Part shown: in pieces, positions 28,941 to 38,606 of the stretch | Numbering within the stretch: position 1 is the first letter of the stretch | How the letters are laid out: each line of letters begins with the position of its first letter | Assembly: GCF_003318295.1 (NCBI RefSeq) | Contig: NZ_QOCW01000003.1 | Location: forward strand, 62,001 to 126,000 | Direction of reading: 5' to 3' | From: Bacillus taeanensis | GTDB lineage: Bacteria > Bacillota > Bacilli > Bacillales > UBA6769 | DNA length: 64,000 bases | Program-made: the position numbers and the translations under genes | Notes under the pieces: generated by a model | The model's input: only the letters and a program-made list of their open reading frames with translations | Told to the model about the DNA's origin: nothing | Databases searched by the model: none

Positions 28941-28976
28941 AAAAAAATACCGACGCAAATGCATCGGTATTTTTTA
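28941..28976. terminator. Bidirectional terminator between DUF3050 gene and proA
   Basis: AAAAAAATACCGA/TCGGTATTTTTT stem between convergent genes. Confidence 0.85.
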
Positions 28977-28981
28977 AAACA

Positions 28982-30238
28982 TTATCGCACTTGTCCGTTA
29001 CCAGACATGCAGTATTTAATTGTTGTTAAAGCAGGTAAGCCCATTGGTCCGCGCGCGTGCAGTTTTTGTGTTGAAATGCCAATTTCAGCACCAAAACCAA
29101 GTGCACCACCGTCTGTAAAACGTGTTGACGCATTATGATAAACAGCAGCTGCATCAACTTGATTTAAAAACTGTTTTGCTGTTTCATTATCTTCTGTCAC
29201 AATTGCTTCCGAATGCTTTGTACCATATTGTTCAATATGATCAATCGCCTCTTGGACATTATCTACAACTTTAATCGCAACTTCTAAACCTAAATATTCT
29301 TCTGCCCAGTCTTTTTCTACCGCTAGAGAAGCACCAGGGATCGTGTCTACAATTGTTTGATCACCATGTACTTTAATGTTGTATTCGTTAAGCTTTGCAA
29401 TTAATGCATCTTTATTCGCGTTTAACCACTCTTTATGAACAATAAGTGTTTCTGCCGCATTACATACAGCTGGACGATCTGTTTTTGCATTAATAAAGAT
29501 GTTTAACGCCTTTTCAACGTCTGCTTTGCTGTCAAAATAAATATGGCAATTTCCGACACCTGTTTCAAGAACAGGTACTGTCGCATTATTTACAACCGTT
29601 TGAATAAGAGAACCGCCGCCGCGTGGGATTAACACGTCAATGTGCTCTTTCATTGTAAATAATTCTTGTGTGGCACTGCGATCAGTAGAGGCAATAAATT
29701 GAACAGCTTCTGCAGGAATTTTCGTCTTCTTAAGTGCTTGATGCATGACATCCACAATTGCCTTGTTTGAATGAATCGCAGAAGAACCACCTTTTAAAAC
29801 AATTGCATTTCCTGATTTTAATGCTAAGCCTGTCGCATCGACTGTTACGTTTGGACGCGCTTCATAAATCATACCGATCACACCGAGCGGTACGCGCACC
29901 TGCTCAACTTTTAAACCATTATCAAGCGTCCAACTTGATAGAATTTCCCCAACTGGATCTTCAAGCGCTGCCACCTCACGAAGCCCTTTCGCAAAATCTT
30001 CTACACGCTCTTTTGAAAGAGAAAGACGATCCATGAACGCTTCTGTGTAGCCTTTTTCTCTACCATTGGCAAGATCTTTTTCATTTTCTGTTAAAATGGT
30101 TTCATATTCTTTCTCAAGCTCATCTGCCAATACATGAAGTACTTCATTTTTTTCTTTTGTCGTTAATAAAGCAAGAGTTTTAGACGCTTTTTGTGCTTTT
30201 TGTGCTTGTTCCTTTACATTTGTAACTTCAACTGCCAT
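28982..30238 (-). CDS. proA: Gamma-glutamyl phosphate reductase
   Basis: NADPH-dependent reduction of gamma-glutamyl phosphate to the semialdehyde, second step of proline synthesis. Aldehyde-dehydrogenase fold with catalytic cysteine in RPAVCNAAETLIVH and conserved IPRGGGSLI. Its 418 residues are normal. Lies 59 bp after proB in one operon. Confidence 0.96.
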   Translation of the reverse strand: MAVEVTNVKEQAQKAQKASKTLALLTTKEKNEVLHVLADELEKEYETILTENEKDLANGREKGYTEAFMDRLSLSKERVEDFAKGLREVAALEDPVGEILSSWTLDNGLKVEQVRVPLGVIGMIYEARPNVTVDATGLALKSGNAIVLKGGSSAIHSNKAIVDVMHQALKKTKIPAEAVQFIASTDRSATQELFTMKEHIDVLIPRGGGSLIQTVVNNATVPVLETGVGNCHIYFDSKADVEKALNIFINAKTDRPAVCNAAETLIVHKEWLNANKDALIAKLNEYNIKVHGDQTIVDTIPGASLAVEKDWAEEYLGLEVAIKVVDNVQEAIDHIEQYGTKHSEAIVTEDNETAKQFLNQVDAAAVYHNASTRFTDGGALGFGAEIGISTQKLHARGPMGLPALTTIKYCMSGNGQVR

Positions 30239-30297
30239 TGAATAAACTCCTCCTTAACGTTTTTATCATACTTTCATTTTAAACCTTTTCTGTCAGT

Positions 30298-31452
30298 TTA
30301 ACCAACGGGAACAGCAACTTTTTCATGACAAACAATATCTGATCCGTGAATGGCTTCTCCATCCTCAATGATTTTCTCACTTAAAACATGCTTTTCATGT
30401 TGGAATTTTTCAAGTTCCCATGATGAATAATTAATAACACCTAAACCGATTTCTTCACCTTTTCGATCACAAATTCGGACGACAGATCCTTTTTTGAACT
30501 CTCCCTTTACTTCTACAATATCAGAAGGGAGTAAACTGTTTTCTTCATCAAAGCTGTCTTCTTCATTAAATAATTCACGTCTTACTTCATCATGAATTCT
30601 CACTTCGCCTTCAGGTCCTGAATTAAAGGCAATCCACTGCTTTTTATCATCTAAGTTATGTGCATCGTCTTTTTGAATAAAATACGTGCCCTTTGCTTCT
30701 CCTTTAACTCCATCATATAAAATGTTTCTTCTAATGGCGTGACCTAGGAAGACTTCAACTCCGGCCGCAAAGGCGATTTTTACAGCATCTATTTTTGAAC
30801 GCATGCCGCCTGTTCCAACACTTGAACCAGGCTCTCCAGCTGATGCTTCAATTTCAGGTGTAATTTCATTTACTTCTTCTAACAGCTTTGCATTCGGATT
30901 TTTACGTGGATCATCATTATATAAACCATCAATATCCGATAAAATAATTAACTGATCAGCATTTACTAGTGCGGCAACTTTTGCTGAAAGCGTATCATTA
31001 TCACCAAATTTAAGACGATCTGCTGTTACTGTATCATTTTCATTAATAATTGGAATAATACCGCGCTCTAATAAAACATTGATTGTATTACGAGCATTGC
31101 TGTAACGGGTATGATCAGAAAAGTCACTACGCGTAATTAAAATTTGCGATGCTACATAGCCGTGTGAGAGAAATAACTCTGAATAAGCTTCAATGAGCAA
31201 GCCTTGTCCAACCGCTGCGGCTGCTTGTTTTTCCGGTAAACTTGTTGGACGTTCAATACAGCCTAATTTACGATATCCTGCTGCTACTGCTCCAGAAGAA
31301 ACGAGTAATACTTCATATCCTTCATCTTTTAACAGTGCAACTTCATCGACAAGACGTTCTAATTTTCTTCTGCTAATTTCACCATGACGACTTGTTAATG
31401 AACTGCTTCCTATTTTAATTACAATTCTTTTTCTGTCATGTTCAGATACCAT
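30298..31452 (-). CDS. proB: Glutamate 5-kinase
   Basis: Phosphorylates glutamate, first step of proline synthesis. The amino-acid-kinase domain (KIGSSSLTS, VSSGAVAAGY, NENDTV, GTGGMRSKIDAV) covers residues 1 to about 260 and a PUA domain follows to 384. It is first in proB-proA. No T-box leader was found upstream, so control is more likely by feedback inhibition. Confidence 0.96.
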   Translation of the reverse strand: MVSEHDRKRIVIKIGSSSLTSRHGEISRRKLERLVDEVALLKDEGYEVLLVSSGAVAAGYRKLGCIERPTSLPEKQAAAAVGQGLLIEAYSELFLSHGYVASQILITRSDFSDHTRYSNARNTINVLLERGIIPIINENDTVTADRLKFGDNDTLSAKVAALVNADQLIILSDIDGLYNDDPRKNPNAKLLEEVNEITPEIEASAGEPGSSVGTGGMRSKIDAVKIAFAAGVEVFLGHAIRRNILYDGVKGEAKGTYFIQKDDAHNLDDKKQWIAFNSGPEGEVRIHDEVRRELFNEEDSFDEENSLLPSDIVEVKGEFKKGSVVRICDRKGEEIGLGVINYSSWELEKFQHEKHVLSEKIIEDGEAIHGSDIVCHEKVAVPVG

Positions 31453-31903
31453 TGTTTCACTCCTAGTTAAATTGTTAATTCTCTATTTAAATCCTCTTCT
31501 CAGTTGAAGACGACCGTTTTTCTTTGACTGTAATGATTGTAACGGAGGTTTTACTTAGAAACAACAGAAACTGACGAAATAGTCTGTATAATGGCCAAAT
31601 ACATACAATCTTGGACAATCAACGAGTTATTCTCTCTTCACACACTCTCAGGTACAAATAAGGTAGCTGTACCTCTATATTGAGGAGTGAATAATCACCC
31701 TTAATTCCTTTTATTTACATTTTATACACAATTCCGTATGCTCGTATCTTTAAAATAGTTTTAATTGTAAGGGTTTTCATTAAAGCGCTTGCATATTAAT
31801 TGAAAAATATACAAATCAAAACTTTCACTCTATTTCAATCGTTCGCACGGCTGTATGGAGTATGTTACTATGAAAGTACTATTATAGAGGAGGCTCTCAA
31901 GCT
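31453..31903. other. Divergent intergenic region between proB and the YlbF-family gene
   Basis: About 450 bp without a gene. No T-box signature for proBA is visible on the minus strand. A cre-like sequence TTAAAGCGCTTGCA lies at 31780-31793 (12 of 14) on the side of the YlbF-family gene. Several AT-rich promoter-like stretches cannot be assigned. Confidence 0.5.
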
Positions 31904-32314
31904 ATGAGTACAAAAATAGAAAAAGATCCAATCATTAAAATGACTGAAAAACTTTGCGAAACGATTTTAGAACAGCCTGAGTTTAAGGAAATTAAAGAAA
32001 GCATTACCGCTTTTACAAATGATCATACAGCATCTTCGGAATACCAAGAAGTATTTAATGAGCAGGTACGTCTTCAGCAAAAACAGCAGCAGGGTCTGCC
32101 AATCTCTGAAGAAGAAACAGAAACTTTCCAAAATCGTTATCATGAGCTTATAGGTAAACCGGTTGTTAAAAACTTCATCGATGCACAGCAGGCGATGCAT
32201 AAAATCGAACAAACAGTTACGCAGTATGTAAATAAAACATTTGAACTTGAGCGTGTTCCAAAAGAAGAGGACTTTGAAGCAGGATCTTGCGGACCAAGCT
32301 GCGGTTGTCACTAA
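31904..32314 (+). CDS. YlbF-family protein with a C-terminal cysteine cluster
   Basis: 136 residues, helical, of the YlbF/YmcA family (B. subtilis Ric proteins that act with RNase Y in mRNA maturation and affect competence, biofilm and sporulation). The body shows the family pattern (ITAFTNDHTASSEYQEVFNEQ, IDAQQAMHKIEQ). It ends in GSCGPSCGCH, three cysteines and a histidine. Ric proteins carry Fe-S clusters, so a metal role for this tail is plausible but unproven. Ribosome site AGAGGAGG. Confidence 0.78.
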   Translation: MSTKIEKDPIIKMTEKLCETILEQPEFKEIKESITAFTNDHTASSEYQEVFNEQVRLQQKQQQGLPISEEETETFQNRYHELIGKPVVKNFIDAQQAMHKIEQTVTQYVNKTFELERVPKEEDFEAGSCGPSCGCH

Positions 32315-32356
32315 TATAAAAGAAGATATTCGAAAAGTTCTTTTAATTGAACAACT

Positions 32357-32388
32357 ATCCACGGAGAATTGCCTTCGTGGATTTTTTA
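32357..32388 (+). terminator. Terminator after the YlbF-family gene
   Basis: ATCCACG/CGTGGAT stem followed by TTTTT. Confidence 0.75.
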
Positions 32389-32455
32389 TATTCTTTCTAA
32401 CCTTCTCTCTCAAATTCAATAGTCTTAATTTTTTTAAAAAACTATAAATTAAAAG

Positions 32456-32513
32456 TTGTTTACTGTTTCCAGCTATGTTAAGATAAATTTACGAGTATTA
32501 TGATCGCGATTTT
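32456..32513 (+). promoter_or_regulatory. Promoter and island-type operator upstream of the ferredoxin-NADP reductase
   Basis: TTGTTT (32456-32461), 17 bp, TAAGAT (32479-32484), followed by TATTATGATCGCGATTT (32496-32512). The last differs by one base from the operator in front of the GC-rich isomerase at 44.86 kb. The operator sits just downstream of the -10, the same layout as in the catabolic island. Confidence 0.6.
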
Positions 32514-32556
32514 TATAAAATCATGATTTATTCCCAGCAATAGATAGAACCAAAAT

Positions 32557-32570
32557 TGTAAGCGGTAACA
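32557..32570 (+). promoter_or_regulatory. Perfect cre in the reductase leader
   Basis: TGTAAGCGGTAACA satisfies all 14 positions of TGWAANCGNTNWCA. It lies about 70 bp downstream of the predicted promoter and 180 bp before the gene, consistent with CcpA acting as a roadblock. Confidence 0.65.
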
Positions 32571-32751
32571 ATAAATTGTTTTACTTAAACAATTATTGTT
32601 GCTTTATATAAAATTTTAAATAATACTATCAAGCGATACCGGGGGGTTAAAAATTTAGAAAAGTATTTTAATTTTTTCTTACTCACCTCTTATATGTTTT
32701 TAAGATTTAGTTACTTATTTTCACAACAATTTATAAAGGAGGCATTAAACA

Positions 32752-33777
32752 ATGAATAATAATAAAAAAGTTGATATTACCATTATTGGTGGGGGACCTG
32801 TTGGGTTATTTACCGCTTTTTATGGTGGAATGCGCCAAATGAAAGTAAAAATTATCGAAAGTATGCCCCAGCTCGGTGGACAATTGGCTGCACTGTATCC
32901 GGAAAAATTCATTTATGATATTGCAGGGTTTCCGAAAGTAAAAGCACAGGATTTGGTAGACAATTTAAAAAAGCAAGCTTTTCAATTTAACCCGGAAGTT
33001 GTGCTCGAACAATCTGTTATTCATTTTGAAAAAGAAAACGAGACGATTATACTGACGACAAATACCGGTGAAAAACATTATACAAAAGCAGTCATACTTA
33101 CAGCTGGAGCAGGAGCATTTGAACCAAAACGGCTTGACTTACCAGAAGTTGCACAATATGAACATCAAAATCTTCATTACTTTGTAAATGATATGAGCAC
33201 TTTTAAAGGGAAAAAAGTTGTTGTTTGCGGCGGAGGTGATTCCGCAATTGATTGGGCGTTAATGCTTGAAGAAGCAGCGGAAGAAGTAACGGTTGTTCAT
33301 CGCCGCAACAAATTTCGAGCTCATGAACATAGCATTGAAAAATTAATGAATTCAACTGTAAAAGTGAAAACACCATACAACATAAAAGAAGTTATTGGAA
33401 ACGTTGAGAAAATTGAATCCATTGTTCTTGAAGAAGGAAAAGGGAAAGCAGAAGAAATAATCGAGCTTGACCATCTAATCGTAAATTACGGATTTGTTTC
33501 TTCAGTTGGCCCGATTAAAGAGTGGGGATTAGAACTTGAGAAAAATACAATTGTCGTTAATTCAAAAATGGAAACAAACATTAAAGGTATTTATGCAGCC
33601 GGTGATATTGCTACATATCCTGGAAAAGTGAAATTAATTGCAGCTGGTTTTGGTGAAGCACCAACAGCCGTTAATAATGCAAAATCCTACATTGATCCAA
33701 ATGCCCGGGTTCAACCGATGCATAGTACAAGTATTATGGGCGAAAAAGAAAAGAGCAAAGCAACAACCCTTGCTTAA
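32752..33777 (+). CDS. Ferredoxin-NADP reductase, thioredoxin-reductase-like type
   Basis: FAD flavoenzyme of the YumC/YcgT type (TrxR-like FNR) that moves electrons between NADPH and ferredoxin. FAD motif [14 protein letters not shown] (about 10-23), NAD(P) motif [13 protein letters not shown] and the second FAD contact [14 protein letters not shown] are present; the CxxC of thioredoxin reductases is absent, as expected for this type. Its promoter carries the operator of the island at 37-45.7 kb, which encodes a ferredoxin and a Rieske protein. AAAGGAGG precedes the ATG. Confidence 0.92.
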   Translation: MNNNKKVDITIIGGGPVGLFTAFYGGMRQMKVKIIESMPQLGGQLAALYPEKFIYDIAGFPKVKAQDLVDNLKKQAFQFNPEVVLEQSVIHFEKENETIILTTNTGEKHYTKAVILTAGAGAFEPKRLDLPEVAQYEHQNLHYFVNDMSTFKGKKVVVCGGGDSAIDWALMLEEAAEEVTVVHRRNKFRAHEHSIEKLMNSTVKVKTPYNIKEVIGNVEKIESIVLEEGKGKAEEIIELDHLIVNYGFVSSVGPIKEWGLELEKNTIVVNSKMETNIKGIYAAGDIATYPGKVKLIAAGFGEAPTAVNNAKSYIDPNARVQPMHSTSIMGEKEKSKATTLA

Positions 33778-33897
33778 AATATCCTAAAAAAAGAAAAAAA
33801 CTAAAATATATGATTTTGGAAGAACTAAGCAAAAATAAGGCTTCGATATAGAAGTAAACTAGGGTACTCGTTGTAACCTTTTAAGGGGGAAGGGTTT

Positions 33898-34410
33898 GTG
33901 GAAGCGAAATATTGCAGAGAATCGCGAGTTATACGCACAAGCCGCGTATTTCCAAACGATGTAAACAATCATAATACACTATTTGGTGGTCGATTAATGA
34001 GTGATGTGGACCAAGTCGGGTCAATTTCTGCAGCACGTCACAGTAGAACAGAATGTGTGACTGCTTCAACTGATTCAATTGATTTTTTATTTCCAGTTCG
34101 AACAACAGATTCAGTCTGCTTTGAATCGTATGTTACATGGACAGGGACGTCATCAATGGAAGTGTTTGTAAAAATCGTTGCTGAAGATTTAAAAAGTGGT
34201 GAGTGTAGAATTGCAGCCACTGCCCTATTAACATTCGTTGCACTTGATCAACAGAAACGACCAGCTCTTATTCCCAAAGTTATTCCGGAGACTGAAGAAG
34301 AAATAAAATTACACGAAACAGGGGCATATAGAGCAAAAATGCGGAAAGAAAGGAAACAAAAAAGCAAAGATTTAGCTGCATTTTTAACAATAAATCATTA
34401 TGCATATTGA
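33898..34410 (+). CDS. Acyl-CoA thioesterase, hotdog fold (YkhA-like)
   Basis: 170-residue cytoplasmic acyl-CoA hydrolase. The hotdog signature NNHNTLFGGRLMSDVDQVGSI (about 23-43) includes the catalytic Asn/Asp region. The start is a GTG after AAGGGGGAAGG. The C-terminus is basic and polar. Lies 120 bp after the reductase; no terminator seen between, so read-through is possible. Confidence 0.88.
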   Translation: MEAKYCRESRVIRTSRVFPNDVNNHNTLFGGRLMSDVDQVGSISAARHSRTECVTASTDSIDFLFPVRTTDSVCFESYVTWTGTSSMEVFVKIVAEDLKSGECRIAATALLTFVALDQQKRPALIPKVIPETEEEIKLHETGAYRAKMRKERKQKSKDLAAFLTINHYAY

Positions 34411-34676
34411 CCTATTCAGCAAGGAAACAAGTGAATTTAGATATTAAATTTATTAAATTCGACTCAATTCATTGTAAAAGAAGCGATTCAAGGATTAGGA
34501 TATAAAAACAATATGTATTAGTTATTATGGTTGGAATAAGAAGAATGTTATAAAAACGTTATATAGCCCTTGTTGCAGTAAAGTTGAAAAAATATTTATG
34601 AATCATGAATCTTATGTGTGTGAGCGGGAAAAGTTAATGCTAATTCATATATCTTTTTATTAAGGAGTGAATTTAT
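34411..34676. other. Short gene-free interval
   Basis: AT-rich; a short open stretch near 34482-34520 (EAIQGLGYKNNMY) might be a decayed gene end but cannot be supported. Confidence 0.35.
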
Positions 34677-36224
34677 TTGTTTAAAAATAATAGCGTTTTC
34701 ATATCGTCTGTTTCTTTAACGTTTATCTTTATCATACTTGGTATTTTCTTTACCGATTTGTTAAGTAAAGTATTTTCAGCTTCTTTAACTTTTATTCTTA
34801 GTTATTTTGGATGGTTTATTATTTTAGGAAGTTTCTTTTTTCTAGCCTTCTGTGTTTATTTGGCATTTTCAAAATTTGGTGCAATTCGATTAGGGGACGA
34901 TAATGACAAACCATCTTATAGTACAGGATCTTGGCTTGCTATGCTATTTAGTGCAGGTATTGGTGTTGGTTTAATTTTTTATGGTGTAGCAGAACCTGTA
35001 ATGCATTTTGTAAATCCACCACTTGGTCAAGAAACCTCTGCGCCTGCTGATATTGCAATGAAATATACGTTTTTACATTGGGGACTTGGCGCATGGGCCC
35101 TTTTCGGTTTCGTTGCATTATGCGTAGCATATTTTCAATTTCGAAAAAAGCTTCCTGGCTTAATAAGCTCAACCTTTTATCCTATTTTAGGTGAAAAAAT
35201 TTATGGACCTATTGGGAAGAGTATTGATAGTTATTCTGCATTTATGACAGCTTTAAATACTTCTGTTGTTTTAGGAATGACAGCTTTACAGGTAACAAGT
35301 GGTCTTCACTTTTTATGGGGAATCCCAAATACTCTAACCACTCAAATTTTAACAATTGGAATCGCGACTGTATTATTTTTAATCTCAGCCTCTACAGGGT
35401 TGGACCGTGGAATTAAATACTTATCAAACTTAAACTTTACTCTTTTTTTCTTATTAATGGCCTTGGTACTTTTAATTGGTCCAACGATTAAAATTCTTAA
35501 TATCTTTATAAACACAACAGGAATTTATTTAGCAGATCTTATTCCAATGAGTTTGCACTTAGGAACATTTAACAAAGATGAAACAGGCTGGATTGAATCG
35601 TGGACAATCTTTTATTGGGCATGGTGGGTTGCATGGACTCCTTTTGTTGGAGGATTTATTGCTCGTATTTCAAAAGGAAGAACAATTAAAGAATTTGTTA
35701 TTGGTGTCTTTATCGTTCCATCTGTTTTAAGCTTTTTATGGTTCTCCATTTTTGGTGGCGGTGCTCTACACATGATTCAGGAATTAAATTATACTGGTTT
35801 AGCTGACACCGTTTCTCAAGATGTTACGTTAGCTATGTATGCATTTTTAGATTATTTACCTGGTGGTGCATTCCTAAGTATCATAGCAGCTCTTTTACTA
35901 ATAACCTTCTTTGTTACATCTGCAGATTCAGCAACTTTTACATTAAGTGTGTATTGTACAAATGGCGTTTTAAATCCTTCTAACAAAATTAAGTTGATTT
36001 GGGGAGTTTTAATAGCAATTGGAGCAGTTGCCTTACTTATAAGCGGAGGTCTTTCCACTGTACAAAGTGTTGCTATTGTAACTACTTTCCCGTTTTTCTT
36101 CTTTATGGTATTAATGAATGTAGCAATTGTTAAAGATTTAAAAGGTGAGGTAAAGAAACAAGTAGTTAATGATATGAAAACTTCAGTTGAGTCAAATATA
36201 AATATGCATAAAAAAGCAAAATAA
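34677..36224 (+). CDS. BCCT-family betaine/carnitine/choline transporter
   Basis: 515 residues, twelve predicted helices, sodium- or proton-coupled uptake of a quaternary ammonium compound (OpuD/BetL-type). Hallmarks: AMLFSAGIGVGLIFYGVAEP and the tryptophan-rich SWTIFYWAWWVAWTPFVGGFIAR. TTG start preceded by AAGGAGTGA. Substrate cannot be assigned from sequence by eye. It ends with a very strong terminator. Confidence 0.9.
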   Translation: MFKNNSVFISSVSLTFIFIILGIFFTDLLSKVFSASLTFILSYFGWFIILGSFFFLAFCVYLAFSKFGAIRLGDDNDKPSYSTGSWLAMLFSAGIGVGLIFYGVAEPVMHFVNPPLGQETSAPADIAMKYTFLHWGLGAWALFGFVALCVAYFQFRKKLPGLISSTFYPILGEKIYGPIGKSIDSYSAFMTALNTSVVLGMTALQVTSGLHFLWGIPNTLTTQILTIGIATVLFLISASTGLDRGIKYLSNLNFTLFFLLMALVLLIGPTIKILNIFINTTGIYLADLIPMSLHLGTFNKDETGWIESWTIFYWAWWVAWTPFVGGFIARISKGRTIKEFVIGVFIVPSVLSFLWFSIFGGGALHMIQELNYTGLADTVSQDVTLAMYAFLDYLPGGAFLSIIAALLLITFFVTSADSATFTLSVYCTNGVLNPSNKIKLIWGVLIAIGAVALLISGGLSTVQSVAIVTTFPFFFFMVLMNVAIVKDLKGEVKKQVVNDMKTSVESNINMHKKAK

Positions 36225-36246
36225 GAGAGGGTATCCTTACTTCATA

Positions 36247-36302
36247 AAAGTGCCAATCGTCTCGTTATTACAATTATATAACGAGACGATTGGCACTTTT
36301 TA
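36247..36302 (+). terminator. Strong terminator after the BCCT gene
   Basis: A 22-23 bp essentially perfect stem beginning AAAAGTGCCAATCGTCTCG with an 8-nt loop and T tract. Confidence 0.9.
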
Positions 36303-36371
36303 AGATAAATCAAGTAAATCCTTTCATAAATACACTGGATTAATCCCAAAAAATTGGACACATACTCTCTT

Positions 36372-36745
36372 AATCTTATGATTTTAGCTTTTTTTACAGT
36401 CGTACTTCTTTGATTGGTATGTCTTCTTGCCGATTTCGTTTATAAAACTCAACAGGAGCTAAAAAGCCAATGCTTAAATAAATTCATTTTGTGTTGTAAA
36501 AGTGTATAAATTTAGCTACAGCTTGGTATGCTTCTTCATAGCTTTGACATTCATAACGAGACAAATATTCATCTTCTAAAAGCGGAATTCGCTCATGTTC
36601 AACCGAGAGCGATTCGCACCCTTCCACAAATACATGTGATTTATATTGTGGATCGGTTATCTGAACGAATGATTGGTTTCGTCTCACATTCAAACTGCTG
36701 GCGTTTCAGTAAAGCACAATTTAATTTAATGTACTGAAACGGCAT
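36372..36745 (-). pseudogene. Decayed IS3-family transposase (OrfB C-terminal part)
   Basis: Minus-strand fragments read MPFQYIKLNCALLKRQQ, CETKPIIRSDNRSTI, RIPLLEDEYLSRYECQSYEE, AYQAVAKFIHFYNTK and, after a TGA at 36484-36486 where Arg is expected, IGFLAPVEFYKRNRQE. These are the integrase-core end of IS3/IS150-type OrfB. Frame changes and the nonsense codon show it is dead. It lies at the left edge of the catabolic island. Confidence 0.75.
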
Positions 36746-37037
36746 CTTTTCCTTCAAAACGCAGCACAATCATTTTTAGAACCACGTTTGTTAATCAATT
36801 TTTCATTTTATCTACTAAGTATTTAAATACGGTTCTAGTGCAAAGATGATTTCAAAAAACATAGGACATGCATCTCTTGCTGACTTACGGATTATGATGC
36901 AATGCCAAACAGTTTATCAATAAATTCTTTTTGACTTTTTGCAGACTTCCCCTTTAGTTAACTTGCCCTTGTTTAGATTGATAGTATCAGTATGCCCAAG
37001 TTTACTAGATTCCTTACACCAGAACCTTCAAATAAAT
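36746..37037. other. Gene-free interval left of the catabolic island
   Basis: No intact gene; probably further decayed IS sequence. Nothing specific recognised. Confidence 0.4.
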
Positions 37038-37074
37038 ATCCCTTAAAAAGGAGCTTTTCTCCTTCTTAAGGGAT
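37038..37074 (-). terminator. Terminator of the ferredoxin-to-aldehyde dehydrogenase operon
   Basis: ATCCCTTAAAAAGGAG pairs with CTCCTTCTTAAGGGAT just after the aldehyde dehydrogenase stop on the minus strand. Confidence 0.7.
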
Positions 37075-37082
37075 GAGTGCTA

Positions 37083-38549
37083 TTAACCTTTTACAAAGAC
37101 TGTTTTAATATTTGTGAAAAATTCGATGGCTGCCTGGCCTTGTTCACGTGAAAGAGAGCTAGATTTTTTCATACCACCAAATGGAGCTTGTAGTTCTACT
37201 CCGGCACTTTCAGCATTAATTCGCACAAGACCTGCTTCCATTTCGTTAATAAAGGAAAGCATTTTCTGAATATTTGTTGTGAAAATAGAAGCGCTAAGTC
37301 CAAACTCTACATCATTTGCTACCTCTAACGCTTCTTCAATTGTATCAACTTTCATTAAGGCTAGTACAGGTCCGAAAATTTCCTCTTGAGCGATCGTCAT
37401 TTTCGAGTTTACATTTTCAAATACTGTTGGTTCAACATAGAATCCATCCTCAAAACCATTACCCGCACATTTACTTCCACCATATAAAAGCAATGCACCT
37501 TCTTCTTTTCCTTTTTCAATGTAACTTAATACCGTATTTAACTGAGCTTCACTTGCACATGGTCCCATCCAAGTTTCACTATCAAGTCCTTGGCCTACTT
37601 TTATTTCTTTTACTTTAGCTAACAGCTTTTCCTTAAATACATCATAAACAGAGCTTTGAATAATAACACGACTTGTCGCCGTACATTTCTGACCCGTTGA
37701 ACGAAGACCGCCGCTGATTGTTGCTTCAACAGCAAGATCAAGATCAGCATCCTCAGTAACAATGACTGGGTTTTTCCCACCCATTTCCAACTGATATTTA
37801 GCACCACGTGCAAGTGCTCCTTGACCAACTCGCTTTCCTACACCATCTGAACCAGTAAATGTAATACCATTAATATCAGGATGATCAATAATGCCTTGGC
37901 CAATAACGGATCCTGAGCCTGTCACCATATTAGTAACACCATCTGGCAATCCTGCTTCATGGAAACATTCGATTACTTTTGCTGCTGTAACGGCTGTTTC
38001 GGTTGCAGGCTTTAAGACAACTGTATTCCCATATACAAGCGCCGGGGCCATCTTCCAAATAGGAATCGCAACTGGGAAATTCCACGGTGTAATTACTCCT
38101 ACAACTCCTAAAGGTGTTCTGCTTGTGAACATAAACGCTTCACTATCTGTAGAAGGGATAACATCTCCTACTTTACGCATCCCTTCTCCAGCATAATAAC
38201 GAAGAATGGCTACACCACGAGCCGTTTCACCTTTCGCTTCTTGGAATGTTTTTCCCATTTCTCTTGTCATTGTTTCGGCCACTTCTTCTAATCGTGCTTC
38301 TAACACATTTGCAGCTTTATAAAGATACTCCCCTCTTGCAGGAGTGGATAACTTTCTCCAAGCAATTTGAGCATGTTTAGCAGCTGCAACTGCATGGTCT
38401 AAATCTTCTTTCGTTGATGTTGAAACATAACCAACGATTTCATTTTTATTAGCTGGATTAATGCTAGCCTGAACTTCATTAGTAGATGAAGCTTTCCACT
38501 CACCATTTATATAATTCACATATGTTTTAGTTTCTGCTTGCACTGTCAT
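37083..38549 (-). CDS. NAD(P)-dependent aldehyde dehydrogenase
   Basis: 488 residues from the ATG at 38549 ([16 protein letters not shown]), chosen for AAAGGG eight bases upstream. Catalytic cysteine in [11 protein letters not shown] and general-base glutamate in [11 protein letters not shown]. Closest in character to 2-oxoglutarate/succinate-semialdehyde dehydrogenases; the substrate is not decided by sequence. Last gene of the operon ferredoxin, MDR dehydrogenase, hydratase, AEC carrier, aldehyde dehydrogenase. In a ring- or chain-cleavage pathway it would oxidise a semialdehyde intermediate. Confidence 0.9.
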   Translation of the reverse strand: MTVQAETKTYVNYINGEWKASSTNEVQASINPANKNEIVGYVSTSTKEDLDHAVAAAKHAQIAWRKLSTPARGEYLYKAANVLEARLEEVAETMTREMGKTFQEAKGETARGVAILRYYAGEGMRKVGDVIPSTDSEAFMFTSRTPLGVVGVITPWNFPVAIPIWKMAPALVYGNTVVLKPATETAVTAAKVIECFHEAGLPDGVTNMVTGSGSVIGQGIIDHPDINGITFTGSDGVGKRVGQGALARGAKYQLEMGGKNPVIVTEDADLDLAVEATISGGLRSTGQKCTATSRVIIQSSVYDVFKEKLLAKVKEIKVGQGLDSETWMGPCASEAQLNTVLSYIEKGKEEGALLLYGGSKCAGNGFEDGFYVEPTVFENVNSKMTIAQEEIFGPVLALMKVDTIEEALEVANDVEFGLSASIFTTNIQKMLSFINEMEAGLVRINAESAGVELQAPFGGMKKSSSLSREQGQAAIEFFTNIKTVFVKG

Positions 38550-38606
38550 CAAATCAACCCTTTCTGTCATTTCACCTTAAATTTTTAATAATATCACTAT
38601 TAATTT

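Noticed and set aside
31453-31903. Possible T-box leader for proBA
   Set aside because: The conserved T-box sequence (AGGGTGGNACC type) and specifier stems are not visible on the minus strand.
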